Part shown: positions 25,253 to 34,134 of the stretch, one piece after another
How the letters are laid out: every line of letters begins with the position of its first letter
Numbering within the stretch: the stretch's first letter is position 1
Source: Draconibacterium mangrovi
Lineage (GTDB): Bacteria; Bacteroidota; Bacteroidia; Bacteroidales; Prolixibacteraceae
Length of the DNA: 64,000 nucleotides
Direction of reading: 5' to 3'
NCBI RefSeq assembly: GCF_010586825.1
Contig: NZ_JAAAGB010000002.1
Coordinates: 248,001 to 312,000, forward strand
Notes under the pieces: model-generated
Told to the model about the DNA's origin: nothing
What the model saw: the letters and a program-made list of their open reading frames with translations, nothing else
Databases searched by the model: none
Translations under genes and position numbers: made by a program

Positions 25253-28200
25253 ATGAAAAATTACATATTCTGCTTTTGCGTTTTATGGTTCATTTTCGGA
25301 TATGGAAGCTCGGCTTTTGCTCAGCTTGATATATCAGGAAGGGTGTATGATGACAGATCTGGAGGAGTACTTAGTAATGTTGAAATCAGTGTTTTAAACA
25401 CATCAATAAAAACTGATACAGATAACAGCGGCTTTTTCTACTTACTTGATAACAATATTACTTTGCCGTGTACAATCAAGTTTTCAATTGATGGCTACCA
25501 TCCCTTTCAATACATTGTTGAAAAGAATAATAAAGGGATCGATTTTGAACTTAAGAAAATAATAGCCAAAGAGGAACATGTTGAGGTTATTCAGGAGACT
25601 GACAATGGAGCTCTTGTTCAGGCCGGTATCAGGATTTATTTAGATTTGAAAGGACAGGTTTACGATAAAAATTCCAACTCTCCGCTTCCCGGAGCCAATG
25701 TTGTAATCAAGAATTCTACAGTTGGAGCACCAACCGACAGTAAAGGACTTTTTTATTTACGATCGGAAGCTGAATTTCCTTGCACCTTGAGAGTGTCGAT
25801 GGTTGGGTATAGAACTCAGGAAATACAACTCACACGAAATCATAAAATCCTTGACTTTTATCTTTCTGAAGAATCGATTTTAGGCGAAGAAGTTACAGTG
25901 AGAGGTTATGAAATTGAAGTGGAACAGCGTAATTTCAGGCAGATAATTTCCATGGAAAAGATGGATGCACTTACCTTACGCGAAACAGCTTCAGCCAATT
26001 TTTACCAGGCACTTAGCAATTTGAAAGGTGTTGATGTGGTAATGCAAAGTATGAATTTTATGACCGTTAATGCCCGTGGATTTAATTCTACCGAAAATAC
26101 ACGGTTTGTTCAGGTGGTTGACGGGATGGATAATATGGCACCGGGTATGAACTTTCCGATTGGAAACATTGCCGGATTGAGTGAGCTCGACGTTGAGTCT
26201 ATCGAATTTATTCCCGGTCCGTCGGAAGTAAGGTATGGAGGAAATGCCCTGAACGGCATTTTAATAATGAATGGTAAAGATCCTTTTGAATACCAGGGGA
26301 TGAGTTTGTTGGTAAAGCCCGGAATTAGCGATATTGTTCCCGGCAACGATTATGCGTTTCAGTTTTCGGGTAAACCACAAATTGAGGTTGGTATGCGAAT
26401 TGCCAAAGCCTTGGGCGAGCGGTTTGCCTTTAAAATCAATGCTTCTTATTCAAAAGGAACCGATTGGTATGCCAATGACACCACTAATATTCGTCCGGGA
26501 AATATAAAATGGGAACACGATCCGGGGCACGATGCTATTAACAAATACGGCGACGAAGTTACGGCTGAATTACCATTGGAAAGAAATCAAGGAAATAAGA
26601 TTGTTTCGCGCACCGGCTATCTCGACCAGTATTTGGTTGACAACAAACTGGAGAATCTGAAAATGAGTGGTTCGCTCCATTATAAAATTACTCCCGATAT
26701 AAGAGCTATATTGCACGGTAATTTTGGTCAGGCATCAACGGTTTATACCGGCGATAACCGAACATCCTTATCCGATTTTAAAATTTATCAGGGAAAAGCA
26801 GAACTCAGTGGGGCGCATTTTTTAGTTCGTGGTTACTCGTCATTTCAAGATGCCGGTAACTCTTACGATGCCAAATTTCTAGCTGTCCATCTCAACGAAT
26901 TATCAAAAAGCGATGAAGATTGGTTTCACGATTATTACAATGCCTACAAAGGATCGTACCGCTTTTTAGGGGTTCAGTCGGCGAATCATCTCGAAGCGCG
27001 CGAATATGCCGACCGTGGCCGCCTTACGCCGGGATCACCGGAGTTTGATAAGGCCAAAAATGAAATAATTTCAAGTAATGATTTCAGAAATGGCGCGGGT
27101 ATTTACAACTCTTCAGCTTTGTATCACGCCGATCTTAATTTCGACTTAAAAAAATATATTCGTTTTGCCGATTTTTCTTTTGGGGCAAATTACCGTTTTT
27201 ACGATCTTAACTCAAAAGGTTCGATTTTCCCCGATACGCTGGGGAATAATATTACATTATACGAATATGGCGGATTTGCCGAAGTACAAAAAAGTTCCGA
27301 TGATGAAAGATTTAACTTAAAAACGTCGGTTAGGTATGATAAAAGCGAAAACTTTAATGGGCATTTTTCGCCACGCTTTTCAACCTTGTTCAATATAAAC
27401 GAAACCAACAATGTGCGGTTTTCTGTGCTCACCGGTTTTCGCAATCCTGGAGTAAAAGAGCAGTTTATTAATAAGGATCTGGGTACTGCCAGATATTTGG
27501 GCGGATTGAGCCAAATTCGGGATTCATACGATATTCCCGAAAATAGTATTTATCTGAGTACGGTTAATGAATTTTCTGAAGCCGTTTCAGTCGATATGGT
27601 TTCTAACGAGAATCAGTATGGTTACAATCAGGCGGTTCTGAAAAATCTCGATATTCTGGAAGGTGGAATTGTTTCGGATGATGATATTGACGGTTTTGAG
27701 CCCGAGCGGGTTTTTACTTTCGAGTTGGGGTATAAAACCAAAATTGCGAATACGTTATTCCTTGATGCCGTTTATTACAATTCATTGTATAAAAATTTCG
27801 TCGGAATATCGAAAGTGGTGAAGCCTAAAACAAGCCTGCAGGTGGATATGTTTACTGCTGCCACTCAGCTTAACAACTCTGCTCAAAATGATGTTTTTTA
27901 CTTAAATGTCAACTCGCGAAGTAAGATTAACGTGCAGGGAGTTTCGTTGGGCTATAAATGGCTGGCACCGATGGGAGCAATTTTCTCAGGGAATATGACA
28001 TGGACCAATATCAGTACCGAACAGTACGATCCGGTGGCACCGGGATTTAATACGCCTGGATTCAAATCGAACCTTTCGGTGCAAAACCGTAAAATGGACC
28101 AGATGGAAAATAATCCGGGTTTTAGGAATGTGGGTTTTAAAGTTACCTGGCGCTATCAAAACCGCTATTACTGGGAGAGTACATTTGGTGATGGATGGAT

Positions 28201-28381
28201 TGAACCGGTAAGTACGCTCGATATTCAGTTCTCGGTAAATATGGATTCACCAAAGTCGCTGCTAAAGTTTGGAGCATCTAACCTACTCAATAATAAATTT
28301 GCCTATTCGTTTGGTGGAGCAAACGTGGGGGTAATGTTTTATGTGTCGTATGTAATTGATGATGTTTTTAGTATTTTATGA
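25253..28381 (+). CDS. TonB-dependent outer-membrane receptor with two tandem carboxypeptidase-like domains
   Basis: A 1042-residue outer-membrane receptor. A signal peptide ends near AFAQ (residue 24). Two homologous CarboxypepD_reg-like beta-sandwich domains follow, at about 26-103 and 131-207; compare LDISGRVYDDRSGG with LDLKGQVYDKNSNS, and each with SGFFYL or KGLFYL. Residues about 210-345 form the plug (VTVRGYEIEVEQRN, VVDGMDNMAPGMNFPIG, VESIEFIPGPSEVRYGGNA), and the rest is the barrel, ending in an aromatic/hydrophobic strand. It is not a SusC: it lacks the SusC length and consensus, and its partner is an SGNH-like lipoprotein, whose ATG overlaps its stop (ATGA). Substrate unknown. Confidence 0.9.
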   Translation: MKNYIFCFCVLWFIFGYGSSAFAQLDISGRVYDDRSGGVLSNVEISVLNTSIKTDTDNSGFFYLLDNNITLPCTIKFSIDGYHPFQYIVEKNNKGIDFELKKIIAKEEHVEVIQETDNGALVQAGIRIYLDLKGQVYDKNSNSPLPGANVVIKNSTVGAPTDSKGLFYLRSEAEFPCTLRVSMVGYRTQEIQLTRNHKILDFYLSEESILGEEVTVRGYEIEVEQRNFRQIISMEKMDALTLRETASANFYQALSNLKGVDVVMQSMNFMTVNARGFNSTENTRFVQVVDGMDNMAPGMNFPIGNIAGLSELDVESIEFIPGPSEVRYGGNALNGILIMNGKDPFEYQGMSLLVKPGISDIVPGNDYAFQFSGKPQIEVGMRIAKALGERFAFKINASYSKGTDWYANDTTNIRPGNIKWEHDPGHDAINKYGDEVTAELPLERNQGNKIVSRTGYLDQYLVDNKLENLKMSGSLHYKITPDIRAILHGNFGQASTVYTGDNRTSLSDFKIYQGKAELSGAHFLVRGYSSFQDAGNSYDAKFLAVHLNELSKSDEDWFHDYYNAYKGSYRFLGVQSANHLEAREYADRGRLTPGSPEFDKAKNEIISSNDFRNGAGIYNSSALYHADLNFDLKKYIRFADFSFGANYRFYDLNSKGSIFPDTLGNNITLYEYGGFAEVQKSSDDERFNLKTSVRYDKSENFNGHFSPRFSTLFNINETNNVRFSVLTGFRNPGVKEQFINKDLGTARYLGGLSQIRDSYDIPENSIYLSTVNEFSEAVSVDMVSNENQYGYNQAVLKNLDILEGGIVSDDDIDGFEPERVFTFELGYKTKIANTLFLDAVYYNSLYKNFVGISKVVKPKTSLQVDMFTAATQLNNSAQNDVFYLNVNSRSKINVQGVSLGYKWLAPMGAIFSGNMTWTNISTEQYDPVAPGFNTPGFKSNLSVQNRKMDQMENNPGFRNVGFKVTWRYQNRYYWESTFGDGWIEPVSTLDIQFSVNMDSPKSLLKFGASNLLNNKFAYSFGGANVGVMFYVSYVIDDVFSIL

Positions 28382-29838
28382 AGAATCGAAGAACATATCT
28401 GGTATTTCTTATCTGTCTGATCTGGACGGGTTGTTCTTATGAATTTCCTGAAGAAACAATTCCCAGGACTGAAGATTTGGGAGATATAAATCCACAAAAC
28501 ATTTTGGTAATCGGTGACGGATTTTTAGGCGGTTTTATGGATGGTGCATTATACGATAACGGGCAAGTTAATTCGGTTGGTAAAATGCTAAGCAGGCAAA
28601 TCAACCTTATCGATACTGTTCCGTTCAATCAGGCCGGTATTAATTCAGAAACCGGCTACAATGTTTATGTATCGCAAATCAATAATTTGTATGGAAAATG
28701 GTTTTATCGTTTTGAAAACCAAACCAGCGAAAATCCACAATTTGTTTTAAAACCCGGTGAGGAAATAAAAGCATACAGCGGCGATAAAACCGTTCTTAAT
28801 GATTTAACCGTTCCACTTTTGGCGGTAAAAGATTTAAGTGATGCTGATTTTACTTCGAATCAGTTTTTGTCGAGGGTTTATGCCGAAAATAATACAAATC
28901 TTATTGAACAAATTGGTGAAAAATCACCATCACTGGTTTTCTTATGGATTGGAATGAACGATGTATTGAACTATGCGATTAATGGTGCAACACAATCCGG
29001 CGAATTAACAGAAGAGAATGTGTTCAAAACCAATTTTCAACAATTAATTCAGTCGATAATTTCGAATAGTGATGCAAAGATTGTTGTTGGTGATTTAATT
29101 TCGATAAGTAATTTCCCGTATTTTTATCACCGTCCGTACAATTCCATCTTTCTTGATAACAAAGAAATGGCTGCTGCTTCTGCACGTTACGCTGCATTTA
29201 ATTTAGCCGTGGCAGAGCACAATCGAAATGCTTCTCCCGAGAACCAGCGGCCTTTTGTTGATTTTGTGGAAAACGGTTCGAATCTTGCTCCGCAGAAATT
29301 TGTTGTAGAAGATAATTCGCTAAGTTCGGCTTTCTACTCAGATGGCACGCCGTTGGAAAAATATCGCCAGGTAACAGAAAATGAATATGTATTTTATTTG
29401 CTCACAGAAGATAGCACTGATGAGGGGCTGGGTACTATTGTTCCGCTTAGCGAAGATTGGTATTTGTCTGAAGAAAGTATTAAGCTGATTGAGAACACCA
29501 CTGACACTTTTAATGACATTATACGCGAAGTGGTAAATAGGCACTCGGAAAGAATGGTGTTGGTTCCTTTTCACGACGAAATTCATGCCGTTGCGGAAAC
29601 AGGAAAAAAGGATGCCTGGGGTGAACCATTAAACGATGAGATAATTTATTTCGATGGGCTTCCGGTTGAAGGCACCTTGAGGTTAAACGGAGTTTACTCG
29701 CTCGACGGTTTGCACTTTAATCAAAGAGGAAATGCTTATCTCGCCAATTTTATCATCCGGCAAATGAACAGTGAATTAAATTCAAATCTTCAAAGCATTA
29801 ATATTAACTCGTTTGTAGGAAATGCCTTTTCGGAGTAA
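28378..29838 (+). CDS. SGNH/GDSL-like lipoprotein with catalytic Ser replaced by Gly
   Basis: A 486-residue lipoprotein (Cys19 after IWTG) coupled to the TonB receptor by a four-base overlap. The SGNH fold is recognised by block I VIGDGFLGGFMDG (46-56), block III IGMNDVL with Gly192, Asn194 and Asp195, and block V SLDGLHFNQRG with Asp443 and His446. In active members block I reads GDS or GNS; here the serine position is Gly48. The other catalytic residues remain. It may be a binding partner of the receptor rather than an esterase, or use another nucleophile. Length fits the long Bacteroidota branch of the family, which usually has large insertions. Confidence 0.8.
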   Translation: MKNRRTYLVFLICLIWTGCSYEFPEETIPRTEDLGDINPQNILVIGDGFLGGFMDGALYDNGQVNSVGKMLSRQINLIDTVPFNQAGINSETGYNVYVSQINNLYGKWFYRFENQTSENPQFVLKPGEEIKAYSGDKTVLNDLTVPLLAVKDLSDADFTSNQFLSRVYAENNTNLIEQIGEKSPSLVFLWIGMNDVLNYAINGATQSGELTEENVFKTNFQQLIQSIISNSDAKIVVGDLISISNFPYFYHRPYNSIFLDNKEMAAASARYAAFNLAVAEHNRNASPENQRPFVDFVENGSNLAPQKFVVEDNSLSSAFYSDGTPLEKYRQVTENEYVFYLLTEDSTDEGLGTIVPLSEDWYLSEESIKLIENTTDTFNDIIREVVNRHSERMVLVPFHDEIHAVAETGKKDAWGEPLNDEIIYFDGLPVEGTLRLNGVYSLDGLHFNQRGNAYLANFIIRQMNSELNSNLQSININSFVGNAFSE

Positions 29839-29871
29839 TACATTTGCCTTATAACTTTTAACCGATTTGAG

Positions 29872-30573
29872 GTGAAGAAAAATTACACACACATATTTTT
29901 CGATTTAGATAATACGCTTTGGGATTTTAAAACAAATGGACGCGAGGCCTTGCGTATTACCTATCATAAGTATAATCTCGATCGGTTTGAACTGACTTTC
30001 GATACCTTTTACGAAGAGTATTCAAAAAACAATACTGAGCTCTGGATTGCTTATCGGAAAAAAGAAGTTTACAAGAGCGAATTAATTCGTCTGCGCTTTC
30101 AGAAAACATTCGATTCTTTGGAGATTGATGGTATCGATCCGGAAGAAATGAACGCAGTTTATTTGCACGAAATGTCGCTACAGTCTGCTTTACTTGGTGG
30201 CGCAATACCTTTATTAGACTATCTTAAAAGTAAAAAATATAAATTATTCATTATCACAAACGGATTCAGGGAGGTACAACACAAAAAGTTGCAACACACT
30301 GGCCTGGTTTCGTACTTCGACAAAGTTTTTATCTCTGAAGACATCAAAGTTCCAAAACCGGGACGGGAAATTTTTGAGTATGCCATAAAATCATCGAATG
30401 CAAAAAAGTCGAAAAGCATCATGATTGGCGACGACTGGGATGTTGATATTCTGGGGGCATTAAATTTTGGTATTGATGTGGTTTATGTTGGCGATAAGCA
30501 ACCCTTAAAAACTGAGACGAAACATATTGTTAAAAAGGTTATCAGTCTTGGTGAAATTGCAGATTTGCTTTAA
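29872..30573 (+). CDS. YjjG-type HAD hydrolase (noncanonical pyrimidine nucleotidase family)
   Basis: A 233-residue haloacid-dehalogenase phosphatase. Motif I is FFDLDNTLWDF with nucleophile Asp near residue 11, motif II is FIITNG, motif III contains the Lys of ISEDIKVPKPGREIF, and motif IV is IMIGDDWDVDILGA. The helical cap between motifs I and II (about residues 20-95) is the C1 type of the YjjG/PynA group, which removes phosphate from nucleoside monophosphates, including damaged ones. The start is GTG 29872; no ATG fits upstream of motif I. The gene lies 33 bases after the SGNH gene and may be a read-through member of that operon. Exact substrate unproven. Confidence 0.85.
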   Translation: MKKNYTHIFFDLDNTLWDFKTNGREALRITYHKYNLDRFELTFDTFYEEYSKNNTELWIAYRKKEVYKSELIRLRFQKTFDSLEIDGIDPEEMNAVYLHEMSLQSALLGGAIPLLDYLKSKKYKLFIITNGFREVQHKKLQHTGLVSYFDKVFISEDIKVPKPGREIFEYAIKSSNAKKSKSIMIGDDWDVDILGALNFGIDVVYVGDKQPLKTETKHIVKKVISLGEIADLL

Positions 30574-30950
30574 AAACGAACATAAGTATCGAAATATAAA
30601 CTTCCAATTTTACTTAAAATCATTCTAAAATAGCTCGAAAAGAGAAAATTATTCTAAGCAAAAGATTTATTAGTATGACGACTTTTAAATAGGATGGTTG
30701 GTAGTGAAAAGCCTGTATTTGCTTTATTTGTCAATATAAAATGAGATATATCAGGAATTGGTATAAATGTATTTTTGTTAAATAAATTGCTTTATTTACG
30801 GACGGATCCATGCAATATGTTTGGATTGTTTGGGAAAAATTAGCAATTTGCATACTGTTAACATATGTTAACACCTATTAAGGCGAAGGGAATAACATTC
30901 ATATTGTTAATTTGGAGAAGATTTTTTTGGAGATTAATCCTGCAATGGAG
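30574..30950. other. Intergenic region upstream of the first susC
   Basis: AT-rich spacer. It contains a TATTTTTG -7-like box at 30770-30777 and a small inverted repeat TGTTAACATATGTTAACA near 30856-30873. No gene is supported. The 3' end leads into the promoter described next. Confidence 0.45.
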
Positions 30951-30969
30951 GAGGTCTCAACCTTTGTAC
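30951..30969 (+). promoter_or_regulatory. Candidate promoter of the first susC operon
   Basis: CAACCTTTGTAC is close to TAnnTTTG and lies 35 bases before the susC ATG. The longer string GAGGTCTCAACCTTTGTAC nearly repeats the string at 1428-1445. The resulting leader, GCTGTTTAATTGTTAATTTAATACTATTTCT in two parts, matches the leader-like blocks at 37334 and 42510. Confidence 0.5.
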
Positions 30970-31001
30970 CGCTGTTTAATTGTTAATTTAATACTATTTC
31001 T

Positions 31002-34000
31002 ATGAAAAAAATCATGCTGTTGATTGCAGTTGTGCTTTTTACAGGAGGGCAATTGCTATTTGCGCAAACCAAAGACATTTCCGGAGTAGTTACTAGTTCT
31101 GAAGATGGTTCTTCGGTTCCTGGCGCATCAATTTCGGTTGAGGGAACAACATTGGGAACAATTACCGACATTGACGGTAATTTTACATTGAAAATTCCTT
31201 CTGATTCAAAGAACTTGATTGTTTCTTTTATTGGTATGCGAACTGTTAAGGTGCCGATTGGAAACCAAGCAACTTTTAATGTAACCCTTGAGCCGGATGT
31301 GTTCGGTATTGATGAGGTTATTGTATCAGGGGTTTCGTCCGAAACACCTCGAAAAAAACTATCAGTTTCTGTTGGAAAGGTTGGCGAAAGTGAACTTAAA
31401 GAAGTTCCTGCTGCCTCTGCTGCCTCTGCGTTGCAAGGTAAAATGGCTGGTGTAACGGTTACCAGTTCAACTGGTGAACCAGGTTCCGGATCAACAATTT
31501 TGGTTCGTGGTGCCACCCAGATCTCGGGTAGCCAGGATCCATTAATTATTGTAGATGGAGTACAGATGGAAGGTACACTTGCCGATATTAACGTTGATGA
31601 TGTGGAGTCGATTGAGGTGGTAAAAGGTGCTTCGGCATCGGCACTGTACGGCTCGCAGGCAGGTAACGGTGTTGTAGTTGTTACAACAAAACGTGGTAAA
31701 GGCCTGGCCAGTGGTGAGAGTGTTGTTACTTTTCGTAATGAGTATGGTATAAACCGTATTGCAAACAGCTACGACCTTTCTCAATCGCATGCTTTTGTTC
31801 TTGCTGATGATTGGCAAAGTATATCAAATTATACCAAGTATGCCGGCGTTACTTATCCTGCCGATTATCAGGGAGGTTACAGTAGCGAAATTAGCGGAGC
31901 TCCTATTTTGGCGGCAGACCATTATATGGATAACCCGTATGGATTGTACCGCGATCATCAGGAAGAGATGTATTCGGGAAGTGAATTCTATACCAACTAT
32001 ATTAGTATTCAGAATAATACAGGAAAAACAAACTTCCTGGCTTCGTTCGAGAACTATAAGCATGGTGGTATCCTGTTCGATACTGATGGTTATTCCAGAA
32101 ATAGCTACAGGGTAAATATCGACCACCGCTTATCCGACAAAATTTCTGTTTCTACCAGTAATTTATTTGTTAGAGCAGAACAGAATTATCCAGGAGGTGA
32201 CAGTAAATATAACGGTGGAGTATTTTTTAACTTATTGTTGACTTCTCCTGATGTTGATTTAATGGCACCAAATCCTGACGGACAGCCATATTCGTTTGTG
32301 CCCGATCCTTGGCAGGCAACTACAACAAACCCGTTGTACAACTTGTGGAAACAAGAAGATACTGAGGAGAGAGATCGTTTCTTAGGTAGTTATGCTTTGA
32401 ATTACGACATTACTACCGATTTAAGATTTAAAGCAGAGTATTCGTTCGAAAATACATCAAGTATGAATACTTATTTTGCTCCTTACGACACGTATACAAC
32501 AAGTAGTGGTGATCCAATTTATTCTGAAGGTCAGTACTACAAATACGCATCAAAATTATTTTCTGAAAGAGCTCAGGCAAACTTATTTTATTCAAAGAGA
32601 ATCGGCGATATAAATGTTCGTGCGAAAGCAAGCTATTTGTATGAGAACGAAGAATTCCAAAGTTTTTCTTCAACAGGTAATGATTTTGGAGTAAAAGAGG
32701 TACCTAGTTTCGATGCGATAAAAGGAAATATTTCTTCCACTTCTTATCAGAGACAAATTGTAGCAAATAACATTTTTGGAATTTTGTATTTAGACTATAA
32801 GGATAAATACATCTTTGACGGTATGTACCGTTACGATGGTTCGTCGTTATTTGGAGAAAACGAAAGATGGCAGCCTTACTTCCGTTTGTCTGGAGCATGG
32901 AGGATTTCTGAAGACTTCCGGATTGACGGTATTCAGGAAATGAAACTGAGAGCAGCCTATGGTACTGCAGGTCAGCGCCCGGGATTTGCTGCTCAGTACG
33001 AGGTGATGTCGGTTAGCAATGGTATCGCTTCGAAGAATTTTAAAGGAAACAAAGATTTAAAACCATCGCATACCAGTGAGCTGGAAGTGGGTATGGATAT
33101 TGACTTCTTGAACCGCTTTAGCTTTAGTGCAATTTATGCAACCGGAGAAACAACGGATCAGTTTCTTGAGGCTCCTCAGGCATCGTTTGCCAATGGTTGG
33201 AGAACGCAATGGGTGAATGCCGGTACATTGGAAGCCAAAACAATTGAGGCTTCGTTAAATGCAAAAATTGTTAAGTCGGGTGATTTCCGCTGGGAGGCAA
33301 ATATTATTTTCGATCGTACTCGTACGAAAATTACCGAACTGAGTATTCCTCCATATCAAACCGGTCCTGAAGGGCAAGAGGCTAATAAAGCGTTCTACAT
33401 TCGCGAAGGCGAAACGTTTGGTGTAATGTACGGAGCGCACTTCCTTAATTCAATGGATGAGCTTTCTCAGCAAATTGGATTTATGGGAGGGACAATGGAC
33501 GACTATACTGTTAACAGCGATGGATATGTAATTGAGAAAGGAACTGAAGGAACAATTTACGAAGCACCAATAAAACAATTGGATGAAGAAGGAAAAATGG
33601 GATTCGTAAAAATTGGTGATTCAAACCCTGATTTTAAAATGGGTTTCTCTTCAACTTTTTCATACAAAGGTTTAACGCTTTATATGTTGTTCGACTGGAA
33701 ACAGGGTGGCGACATTTACAACAAAACAGCACAGTGGCTTACCCGCGACGATCGTCATGGAATGATGGACCAGGCCGGAAAACCTGAAAATGAAAAGAAA
33801 GCTCTGGATTATTATAAAGCATTTTATGATGTTAATGACTTTAACGACTTCTGGATTGAGGACGGTACTTACGTAAAATTGCGCGAATTGTCACTTTCAT
33901 ACAATATGCCGGGTGGTGCACTGTCGGGCATTTCAAAGGGATTCCTGAAAGGAGCAAAACTTTCGTTAATAGGTCGAAATTTGTTGACTTTTACAAATTA

Positions 34001-34115
34001 TACCGGTTTCGATCCAGAAGTTGGTACTACTAACGGAACGCAAATTTATGCTTACGACTTTATGGGGTATCCAAACTTTAGGTCATACTCTGCTTCTCTT
34101 GAATTGAAATTTTAA
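31002..34115 (+). CDS. SusC-type TonB-linked outer-membrane transporter (pair 1)
   Basis: A 1037-residue SusC/RagA family transporter. A signal peptide ends LLFAQ (about 22), then a carboxypeptidase-like domain (about 25-105) with SGVVTSSEDGSSVPGASISV and TDIDGNFTL. The plug domain (about 110-235) includes the SusC consensus DEVIVSG, ALQGKMAGVTV, ILVRGATQISGSQDPLIIVDG and ASASALYGSQAGNGVVVVTTK, followed by the barrel, ending YSASLELKF. It imports a TonB-energised ligand captured by its SusD lid, 19 bases downstream. No hydrolases or ECF/anti-sigma genes accompany the operon, so the substrate cannot be inferred; glycans or peptides are both possible. The ATG follows an AT-rich leader. Confidence 0.93.
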   Translation: MKKIMLLIAVVLFTGGQLLFAQTKDISGVVTSSEDGSSVPGASISVEGTTLGTITDIDGNFTLKIPSDSKNLIVSFIGMRTVKVPIGNQATFNVTLEPDVFGIDEVIVSGVSSETPRKKLSVSVGKVGESELKEVPAASAASALQGKMAGVTVTSSTGEPGSGSTILVRGATQISGSQDPLIIVDGVQMEGTLADINVDDVESIEVVKGASASALYGSQAGNGVVVVTTKRGKGLASGESVVTFRNEYGINRIANSYDLSQSHAFVLADDWQSISNYTKYAGVTYPADYQGGYSSEISGAPILAADHYMDNPYGLYRDHQEEMYSGSEFYTNYISIQNNTGKTNFLASFENYKHGGILFDTDGYSRNSYRVNIDHRLSDKISVSTSNLFVRAEQNYPGGDSKYNGGVFFNLLLTSPDVDLMAPNPDGQPYSFVPDPWQATTTNPLYNLWKQEDTEERDRFLGSYALNYDITTDLRFKAEYSFENTSSMNTYFAPYDTYTTSSGDPIYSEGQYYKYASKLFSERAQANLFYSKRIGDINVRAKASYLYENEEFQSFSSTGNDFGVKEVPSFDAIKGNISSTSYQRQIVANNIFGILYLDYKDKYIFDGMYRYDGSSLFGENERWQPYFRLSGAWRISEDFRIDGIQEMKLRAAYGTAGQRPGFAAQYEVMSVSNGIASKNFKGNKDLKPSHTSELEVGMDIDFLNRFSFSAIYATGETTDQFLEAPQASFANGWRTQWVNAGTLEAKTIEASLNAKIVKSGDFRWEANIIFDRTRTKITELSIPPYQTGPEGQEANKAFYIREGETFGVMYGAHFLNSMDELSQQIGFMGGTMDDYTVNSDGYVIEKGTEGTIYEAPIKQLDEEGKMGFVKIGDSNPDFKMGFSSTFSYKGLTLYMLFDWKQGGDIYNKTAQWLTRDDRHGMMDQAGKPENEKKALDYYKAFYDVNDFNDFWIEDGTYVKLRELSLSYNMPGGALSGISKGFLKGAKLSLIGRNLLTFTNYTGFDPEVGTTNGTQIYAYDFMGYPNFRSYSASLELKF

Positions 34116-34134
34116 ACATTAAAATGAATTAAAA

